A stretch of DNA of 64,000 nucleotides, from positions 44,555 to 108,554 of the forward strand of contig PACX01000013.1 in the NCBI GenBank assembly GCA_002702895.1. Reading direction: 5' to 3'. The position numbers were made by a program, and so were the translations under genes. Below the pieces are notes generated by a model that saw only the letters and a list, made by a program, of their open reading frames with translations, was not told the origin of the DNA and searched no databases. The stretch is from Flavobacteriaceae bacterium. GTDB taxonomy: Bacteria > Bacteroidota > Bacteroidia > Flavobacteriales > Flavobacteriaceae. This document shows positions 57,837 through 64,000 of the stretch, one piece after another. Positions within the stretch are counted from its first letter, which is position 1. Every line of letters begins with the position of its first letter.

Positions 57837-59273
57837 TTAAAACACCTTATTGGGATTATCATTAATACCTATATCCTCTCCAAGATAATCTTGTACTGTC
57901 CTAAAACCTACATAAGATCTTTTTTCATCCTTATACTCATAATCTCTAGCACTAACTCTTAAAAAGTATGCTATATCCTTCCAAGATCCACCACGAATCA
58001 CTTTTCTTAAATTAGTAGAGTCCGCAACATTTGGATTTAGACCCATATCAAAACCATAAGCTCCCTTATCATAAGATGAATCTGTCCACTCAGAAACATT
58101 ACCAGCCATATTATACAATCCATAATCATTTGGCCAATAAGATTTAGCTTCTACAGTATATAAGGCATTATCAGATGCATAATCACCTCTATTTGGTTTA
58201 AAGTTTGCAAGAAAGCAGCCTTTACTATCAATTGTATATGGCCCACCCCATGGATAAGTAGCAGATTCTAATCCTCCTCTTGCAGCATATTCCCATTCTG
58301 CTTCACTAGGAAGTCTAAATGATGCTACTTGTTGTCCATTCTTTTTTCTAGATTTTTGGTATTGATTCTTATACATAGTTCTCCAATGGGCAAAAGCTTT
58401 GGCTTGTTCCCAAGAAACTCCAACGACAGGATAGTCATTGTATGCATCATGCCAGAAATAATCATTATGCATTGGTTCATTATAACTGTAGTTAAAGTCT
58501 TTAATCCATGCTGTTGTATCTGGGTAAATAGGAATAGTCTTTTCTTTAAAAAAGTTTTTTCTTGTATCGCTATCTGATTTAATTGCTGCTTCAGCATCAA
58601 AAACTGTGTATGTGTATTCTATTTTTTTTGTATCAAATGTTCTTTCTCCGTTGAAAGATTCTTCTTTAGGAAGAAAAAAACCTTCACCAGGAATTAAACC
58701 TTCCATTACTTCAGCATAAGCTAAATCAGGATAATCTTCCCTATTCCAAAAAATATCATTATCAAAATTTAAATTGTAAGTGCTTTTATCAAATTCACTA
58801 ATTTCAAGATCCAAGTTTGCTTCCCTATAAAGAGTATATCCGCCTTTTTCCTCATCACTTAGATCTTCAACAATTTCATACTTAGGGAAAAATGTATTAA
58901 TACTATTATCCTTATCTAAATCTTCTTGAGTGGGATTAGAACCTAAATCTTCTATTGCCCTTTTAGCTAAGGCATCCCTAACAACAGAATCCCTTACCCA
59001 ATTAACAAATTGTTTATACTCACCATTTGTAATTTCAGTTTCGTCCATATAAAATGCCTTAATCGATACTGTACTTACAGGTGCATTTTGTAATTGAACA
59101 TAATCATCATCAGCCATACCCATTAAGAAAGATCCACTAGGAACCAATATCATTCCAGCAGGTTGAGAAGGAAAAAACTTTTGACCAGTGTATCCTATTA
59201 ATTCACCTCTATCAGATTTAGAACAGGAAAATGCAAGAATAGAAATTGCAAGTATTAAGAATATCTTTTTCAC
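57837..59273 (-). CDS. gldK: Gliding motility / T9SS lipoprotein GldK
   Basis: This 478-residue outer-membrane lipoprotein is lipidated at Cys17 (LAFSCSKSD) and forms the periplasmic ring with GldN. The body is a formylglycine-generating-enzyme-like (FGE-sulfatase) fold: MILVPSGSFLMGMADDDY near residue 40, FYMDETEITNGEYKQFVNWVRD, VGVSWEQAKAFAHWR, FRLPSEAEWEYAARGG, NVSEWTDSSYD and the closing VIRGGSWKD and VGFRTV. An extended insertion of about 130 residues is usual for GldK. The start is a GTG at 59273. A near-consensus box (TAACTTTA on the minus strand, about 59292-59299) lies just upstream. It is the first gene of gldKLMN. Confidence 0.95.
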   Translation of the reverse strand: MKKIFLILAISILAFSCSKSDRGELIGYTGQKFFPSQPAGMILVPSGSFLMGMADDDYVQLQNAPVSTVSIKAFYMDETEITNGEYKQFVNWVRDSVVRDALAKRAIEDLGSNPTQEDLDKDNSINTFFPKYEIVEDLSDEEKGGYTLYREANLDLEISEFDKSTYNLNFDNDIFWNREDYPDLAYAEVMEGLIPGEGFFLPKEESFNGERTFDTKKIEYTYTVFDAEAAIKSDSDTRKNFFKEKTIPIYPDTTAWIKDFNYSYNEPMHNDYFWHDAYNDYPVVGVSWEQAKAFAHWRTMYKNQYQKSRKKNGQQVASFRLPSEAEWEYAARGGLESATYPWGGPYTIDSKGCFLANFKPNRGDYASDNALYTVEAKSYWPNDYGLYNMAGNVSEWTDSSYDKGAYGFDMGLNPNVADSTNLRKVIRGGSWKDIAYFLRVSARDYEYKDEKRSYVGFRTVQDYLGEDIGINDNPNKVF

Positions 59274-59351
59274 TTATTTTTTAATTTTTTCTAAAGTTAG
59301 AATCCGTAAAAATAACATAATTTTAGACGCTAAAATAAACTTTTGGTTTAA

Positions 59352-60479
59352 TTATACGAAATTTCTTTTCAAACATAGTAATATTCTTTCTGAAATTATC
59401 TGATTACAAGCATCAAGATAGTCCTTTTTATTACATGGTATTAACGTTTTAGTTTTTGAATTATTATCTAATTCAAACCACCATTTTTGACTTAATTCAC
59501 TACCATAAAACTTTATTTCTTGATCACCTATTGAAACATAATAAGAATTTCCATTAAAATCTTTAGAGCAAGGATCCTCTTTAATTCTAAGACAAAAGCC
59601 TTCAATAAAATACCATATAACCTGAGACAATAAAGCATAAGAAATTTCATTATCAAAAATATCAAAAATTCCAAATGAAGATAACTTATTACTTATTCCA
59701 GCATATCTAGAAATGCTACAAATCTGACTGCTTTGGAAACCATTTGGAAAATTATGTATAAAATTTAATTCTGATGCTTTTATAGATTTAAAATCAAGGG
59801 AAACAATATTTGCATTTCTTAAGCATGGCTCAATAATATCAATTTTTCTATCAACTTTTCCAAGTCTGTAGGATTCAAAATGCATTTTTTCTAACAAATC
59901 TATTTCTTCCTGAGAGTTCAAAAAGGTTTGAAACCCAATATTTGCGTAATGATTTAATTCATTTTTTTCATCTAGAATTATTTTTGACATAAATGAAAGA
60001 TCATTAAACTTATTTTTGATTTGACCAAAATCAAATTTGTTATCAATACAACATAAATTTATCTCATTTTTTTTACCGCAATAAGACTTATAAATAGAAA
60101 ATGTCAAGTCTTGGCTTCCACCAAAAAAAAGAGGAATTACATTATTATTAATTAAAGTTTCAGAAATATTTTGAATGGCATAATATGTATCTGAAAGTTT
60201 ATTTCCATTTATAACATCTCCTAAATCCATTAAATTAATTTGCCAGTCTCCAGAGTATAAAGAATAAAATTCTTTTCTAAAAGAATTGGTTTTAAAATAA
60301 TTTAAATCTGAGTTAGAACTTCCTCTGTACTCATTTAATCCAATTAATGCAATATCTATTGTAGATAAATCAATATTCTGATGATATGTTAATAGGTTTT
60401 TACCTATTGACGACAAAGGCAATTTTTCCCTATATGTTAAAATATTTTTATTTAATGGCGAAAGAAAATCATTAAACAT
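59352..60479 (-). CDS. Arginase/formimidoylglutamase-family protein with degenerate metal site
   Basis: This 375-residue protein has the ureohydrolase fold pattern and matches the protein that commonly lies near gldK in Flavobacteriia, usually labelled formimidoylglutamase. The usual manganese ligand motifs are altered. GGDHS is replaced by GGSQD (VIPLFFGGSQDLTF), DAHxD by CIDNKFD, and SxDxDxxDP by VSLDFKSIKASE. A binuclear manganese site is therefore unlikely, and an arginase or formiminoglutamase activity should not be assumed. The C-terminal tail is conserved in my memory of the family (WWFELDNNSKTKTLIPCNKKDYLDACNQ). The ATG overlaps the topA stop by one base (TAATG), so it is coupled to topA. 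It is followed by gldKLMN after 78 bp. Confidence 0.82.
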   Translation of the reverse strand: MFNDFLSPLNKNILTYREKLPLSSIGKNLLTYHQNIDLSTIDIALIGLNEYRGSSNSDLNYFKTNSFRKEFYSLYSGDWQINLMDLGDVINGNKLSDTYYAIQNISETLINNNVIPLFFGGSQDLTFSIYKSYCGKKNEINLCCIDNKFDFGQIKNKFNDLSFMSKIILDEKNELNHYANIGFQTFLNSQEEIDLLEKMHFESYRLGKVDRKIDIIEPCLRNANIVSLDFKSIKASELNFIHNFPNGFQSSQICSISRYAGISNKLSSFGIFDIFDNEISYALLSQVIWYFIEGFCLRIKEDPCSKDFNGNSYYVSIGDQEIKFYGSELSQKWWFELDNNSKTKTLIPCNKKDYLDACNQIISERILLCLKRNFV

Positions 60480-62953
60480 TATTTCTTTTTTGATTTACTT
60501 TTTTTAGATTTTTTAGAAAACAAAGCAATTACATCATCTTTAGAAAGTTTTTCAATGTTTGTTCCTTTGGGTAATTCAATTTTACTTTTTCCTTTAATAA
60601 TGTTGAACCTTCCCCATCTGGCTTTTTCAATCCTAATTTCTTCATTCTCCCATACCTTAAGAATTTTTTCCGCTTCCTTTTTCTTTTTTTCTTCAATTAA
60701 TTTTTCAAGATCTTCTTGAGATAAATTTTCAAAATCATAGGATTTATTTACATTTATAAATAACCCACTCCATTTAATAAAAGGTCCAAACCTTCCTTTT
60801 CCTTTACTAATATCATGTCCTTCATAATTTCCTATAGGAGCATCAGCTTTTCTTTTCTCAAGAATTAATTCAATTGCCTGTTCCAAAGTAACTTCTAAGG
60901 GGTTCATGCCTTTCGGCAGAGACACAAAAATATTATTATGTCTAACGTAAGGTCCAAACCTGCCTGTATTTGACTCTACTTTCTCATTTTCAAAATCGCC
61001 TAGATAATATGGTAATTTAAAAAGTTCAAGACTTTCTTCTAATGTAATTTTTCCAATTTTTTGATCGGGAAGAAGACCAGCAAAAATTGGTTTTTCTTCA
61101 TCTTCAACTGTTCCAATCTGCACCATTGGTCCAAACTTTCCTAAACGAACAATTACTTTTCTTCCACTTTGTGGATCATTTCCCAAAAATCTTTCTCCAG
61201 ATTCTCTTTTAGCATTTTCTTTTACATTTTCTACATTTGAATGAAAGTTCCCATAAAAATCTTTTAAAATACTTGTCCATTCTTTATCTCCATTAGCTAT
61301 TTTATCAAAATCTTGTTCAACACTGGCAGTAAAATTATAATCCAAAATATTATTAAAATTGTTTACAAGAAAATTAGTCACAATAATTCCTACTTCGGTA
61401 GGAACAAGTTTACCTTTATCAGAGCCTATTATTTCATTTGATTTTTTTATTTCAACATTATTTCCCTCTAAATGGAACTCGTTATACAATCTTGTTTCAC
61501 CTTCAAAAGTGCCTTTTGTAACATATTTTCTATTTTGAATCGTAGTTATCGTAGGAGCATAAGTAGACGGTCTTCCTATTCCTAACTCTTCCAGTTTTTT
61601 AACTAATGCTGCCTCAGTAAATCTAAATGGAGGTCTAGAAAATTTTTGAGTAGCCACCATTTTTATGTTATTTAAACTTTCACCAACTGTAAGATTAGGA
61701 AGAATATTATTATTATTTTTTTCTTCCTGACTTTCTTCAACAGCAGCAACATAAACCTTTAGAAAACCATCAAATTTTACCACTTCTCCTTTACTAGTAA
61801 ATTCATTATGATAACTATTTGACTTAATTTTGAAAATTGTTCTTTCTAGAGATGCATCACTCATCTGAGAAGCAATAGTTCTTAACCAAATTAATCTATA
61901 TAATCTAGATTGATCAGAATCCATATGAACTTCAAATTTTTCAAAATTTGTAGGACGAATAGCTTCATGTGCCTCTTGAGCACCTTTATTTTTATTACTG
62001 TATTTTCTTTTAAATGAATAATTATTTCCAAACTGTTTTGATATAACTTGCTCTGCTGAATTTAATGCTTCATTAGATAAATTAACACTATCTGTTCTCA
62101 TATAGGTTATGTGCCCTAACTCATATAATTTTTGTGCAGCTGACATTGTTCTACTAACACTAAAACCTAATTTTCTTGAAGCTTCTTGTTGTAAAGTTGA
62201 TGTAGTAAACGGTGCCGAAGGTGATTTTTTAAAAGGTTTTTTATCAATTGATGAAATATTAAATTTTCCATTAATACTTTCATTCAAAAACTTTTTTGCC
62301 TCTTCCTCAGAACTAAAATTATTTGAAAGATTGGCATTAAATTCTTGATTATTTGAATTACTAAACTTTCCCAAAATTTTATAAAATGAAGATGGCACAA
62401 ATTCATTAATTGCATTTTCACGATCAACTAACAACCTCACTGCTACAGACTGAACTCTACCAGCAGAAAGACCTCCTTTTACTTTTCTCCATAAGATTGG
62501 AGATATTTCAAATCCAACCAATCTATCTATCACCCTTCTAGCCTGTTGAGCATTAACCAAATTGTAATTAATTTGCCTAGGATTTGAAATTGCTTTAGTA
62601 ATGGCATTTTTAGTTATTTCTCTAAAAACAATTCTTTTTGTTTTGTTTTTATCAAGCTTTAAAGTTTCATAAAGATGCCAGGCAATAGCTTCTCCTTCTC
62701 TATCTTCATCACTAGCTAACCAAATAAAATCAGCACTATCTGCTTTCTTTTTTAAATCTTTAACTACATCTTTTTTATCATTAGATATAATGTATTTGGG
62801 TTTAAAATTATTTTCAATATCAACTCCAATTTCTTTTGATGGTAAATCAGAAATATGTCCATAACTAGATGCAACCTTAAAATCATTTCCTAAATATTTT
62901 TCAATGGTTTTGGCCTTTGCCGGCGATTCAACAATTACTAAATTTTTAGACAT
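60479..62953 (-). CDS. topA: DNA topoisomerase I
   Basis: This 824-residue type IA topoisomerase relaxes negative supercoils. The Toprim domain opens the protein (LVIVESPAKAKTIEKYLG, with the acidic DEDREGEAIAWHL). The catalytic tyrosine is Tyr284 in TYMRTDS. ARRVIDRLVGFEISPILWRK and GRPSTYAPTITTIQNR are core motifs. The C-terminus has no zinc-finger cysteines; it carries TopoI C-terminal repeats (GRFGPMVQIG-like, GRFGPYVRHN, GRFGPFIKWS, WGRFNIIKG) and a lysine-rich tail. The length is normal for Bacteroidota. It is coupled to the arginase-family gene, and a promoter box lies 22-29 bp upstream. Confidence 0.97.
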   Translation of the reverse strand: MSKNLVIVESPAKAKTIEKYLGNDFKVASSYGHISDLPSKEIGVDIENNFKPKYIISNDKKDVVKDLKKKADSADFIWLASDEDREGEAIAWHLYETLKLDKNKTKRIVFREITKNAITKAISNPRQINYNLVNAQQARRVIDRLVGFEISPILWRKVKGGLSAGRVQSVAVRLLVDRENAINEFVPSSFYKILGKFSNSNNQEFNANLSNNFSSEEEAKKFLNESINGKFNISSIDKKPFKKSPSAPFTTSTLQQEASRKLGFSVSRTMSAAQKLYELGHITYMRTDSVNLSNEALNSAEQVISKQFGNNYSFKRKYSNKNKGAQEAHEAIRPTNFEKFEVHMDSDQSRLYRLIWLRTIASQMSDASLERTIFKIKSNSYHNEFTSKGEVVKFDGFLKVYVAAVEESQEEKNNNNILPNLTVGESLNNIKMVATQKFSRPPFRFTEAALVKKLEELGIGRPSTYAPTITTIQNRKYVTKGTFEGETRLYNEFHLEGNNVEIKKSNEIIGSDKGKLVPTEVGIIVTNFLVNNFNNILDYNFTASVEQDFDKIANGDKEWTSILKDFYGNFHSNVENVKENAKRESGERFLGNDPQSGRKVIVRLGKFGPMVQIGTVEDEEKPIFAGLLPDQKIGKITLEESLELFKLPYYLGDFENEKVESNTGRFGPYVRHNNIFVSLPKGMNPLEVTLEQAIELILEKRKADAPIGNYEGHDISKGKGRFGPFIKWSGLFINVNKSYDFENLSQEDLEKLIEEKKKKEAEKILKVWENEEIRIEKARWGRFNIIKGKSKIELPKGTNIEKLSKDDVIALFSKKSKKSKSKKK

Positions 62954-62974
62954 ATAATTTGAAATTTAAGATCA

Positions 62975-63002
62975 CAAAAGTATATTATTTTTTTTATTCA
63001 AA
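62975..63002 (-). promoter_or_regulatory. Candidate topA promoter, TACTTTTG with upstream TTTG
   Basis: On the minus strand TACTTTTG (62982-62975) is a full -7 match. A TTTG at 63002-62999 is in the -33 position but with only about 16 bp of spacing, somewhat short. Confidence 0.45.
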
Positions 63003-63055
63003 TTAAATAAGAAATTTTTTAAGATTGTATTTATTCAAAAATTATTACTGACATA

Positions 63056-63086
63056 TTGTCACAATTACTATTAAATATTATATTTG
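63056..63086 (+). promoter_or_regulatory. miaB promoter: TTG at -33 and TATATTTG at -7
   Basis: TTG at 63056-63058 and TATATTTG at 63079-63086 are separated by 20 bp, a near-ideal Bacteroidota promoter. The transcript should start near 63092, about 22 nt before the ATG at 63114. This supports that ATG as the natural start of miaB. Confidence 0.6.
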
Positions 63087-63175
63087 CACCTGATTATTAA
63101 GAATACATTTTAAATGAGTATTGATTTCAAAACAAAAAAAAAAAAGAACTTCATTCTAATTCTATTAAAACTAAT

Positions 63176-64000
63176 TTGAAAAAATTTTACATAGAAAGCT
63201 ATGGTTGTCAAATGAATTTTGCTGATAGTGAGGTTGTTGCTTCCATTGTATCAAAAGAGGGATACACTTCAACTCAAAGTTTGAATGATGCCGATTTAAT
63301 ATTGCTAAATACTTGTTCAATTAGAGAAAAAGCTGAACAAACTATTAGAAAAAGATTAAAAGGTTTTAACAAATTGAAAAGAAAAAATAAAAATTTAAAA
63401 GTTGGTGTTCTGGGCTGTATGGCTGAACGTTTAAAAAGTCAATTTTTAGATGAAGAAAAAATAGTAGATTTAGTGGTAGGTCCTGATGCTTATAAGGATA
63501 TTCCTAATTTAATTAAAGAAATTAATGATGGAAGAAATGCTGTAAATGTAATACTATCTAAAGAAGAAACCTACGGAGATATAAATCCAATTCGTTTGTC
63601 TTCGAATGGTGTTACAGCTTTTGTTTCCATAACAAGAGGATGTGATAATATGTGCACTTTTTGTGTAGTTCCTTTTACCAGAGGAAGAGAAAGAAGTCGT
63701 GACCCCAAGAGCATATTAGATGAGATTAAAAAATTAGTCGATAAAAACTACAAAGAAATAACCCTTCTAGGCCAAAATGTAGATAGTTATTTATGGTATG
63801 GGGGAGGCCTAAAAAAAGATTTTAAAAAAATTAGTGCACTAAGACAAAAAACATCTATTAATTTTTCAAAATTATTAAAATTAGTAGCTGAATCTTTTCC
63901 ATTATTAAGAATTAGGTTTTCTACATCTAATCCACAGGATATGAGCTCTGATGTTATAAAAACAATGTCTAATTACTATAATATTTGTAATCACATTCAC
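63176..64000 (+). CDS. miaB: tRNA-2-methylthio-N6-dimethylallyladenosine synthase (3' end cut by window)
   Basis: MiaB is a radical SAM methylthiotransferase that adds a methylthio group to i6A37 of tRNA. The visible 275 codons include the N-terminal UPF0004 domain ([37 protein letters not shown], with three cluster cysteines). They also include the radical SAM motif CDNMCTFC (C-x3-C-x2-C) in [24 protein letters not shown]. The frame is open to base 64000 and the C-terminal TRAM domain lies beyond the window. I list the start as the TTG at 63176 because it is the first start codon in the intact frame. An ATG at 63114, well placed for the promoter, is in another frame and joins only across a 12-A run at 63134-63145. 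Confidence 0.9.
   Translation, partial: MKKFYIESYGCQMNFADSEVVASIVSKEGYTSTQSLNDADLILLNTCSIREKAEQTIRKRLKGFNKLKRKNKNLKVGVLGCMAERLKSQFLDEEKIVDLVVGPDAYKDIPNLIKEINDGRNAVNVILSKEETYGDINPIRLSSNGVTAFVSITRGCDNMCTFCVVPFTRGRERSRDPKSILDEIKKLVDKNYKEITLLGQNVDSYLWYGGGLKKDFKKISALRQKTSINFSKLLKLVAESFPLLRIRFSTSNPQDMSSDVIKTMSNYYNICNHIH

Overview
The window looks like the chromosome of a low-GC (roughly 30% by eye) marine-type Bacteroidota, most likely a member of Flavobacteriia. The evidence is a gldKLMN type IX secretion/gliding cluster, proteins ending in T9SS sorting domains, a flavobacterial putative porin beside rnhB, lipoproteins with SC lipoboxes, and promoters of the Bacteroidota type (TAnnTTTG at -7). No rRNA, insertion sequence, prophage or CRISPR array was seen. 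There is one tRNA, an initiator tRNA-Met.

Layout. 1-33.5 kb is a dense housekeeping block: folC (cut by the left edge), nhaD, gltBD, a putative porin, rnhB, a large unknown lipoprotein, lipB with a tiny YqaE/Pmp3 gene, lysS, a DUF5117/DUF4953-type metalloprotease, hemL, a glucosaminidase-LysM lipoprotein, a DUF4136 lipoprotein, alaS, an M23 peptidase, a MerR regulator, der, era, tRNA-fMet, an M3 peptidase, a DoxX protein, aconitase and a 2Fe-2S ferredoxin. 33.5-54.2 kb is one minus-strand surface-protein operon. 54.5-59.3 kb is gldK-gldL-gldM-gldN, also on the minus strand. 59.3-64 kb holds a degenerate arginase-family gene, topA, and miaB (cut by the right edge).

The striking region is 33.5-54.2 kb. 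A giant gene (54181 down to 38543, 5213 codons) is interrupted by one in-frame TAA at 40877-40879. Only the part after the stop carries the dockerin pair and the T9SS sorting domain. The giant protein has about nine cadherin/Ig-like repeats, then four copies of a roughly 700-750 residue super-unit. In each copy one Calx-beta domain hosts an inserted C-type lectin domain and the next hosts an inserted NHL beta-propeller. FG-GAP/VCBS repeats, Fn3, dockerin and the sorting domain follow. The next gene, 6 bp downstream, encodes three cohesin-like modules (one split by an inserted plastocyanin-like cupredoxin), choice-of-anchor-like segments, cadherin-like domains, thrombospondin type 3 repeats and its own sorting domain. 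The last gene encodes a poly-glycine lipoprotein with Fn3-like domains.

Inference: the operon may encode a cell-surface complex held together by a cohesin-dockerin contact and exported by the T9SS encoded directly upstream. This is a non-cellulosomal architecture that I do not recognise as described.
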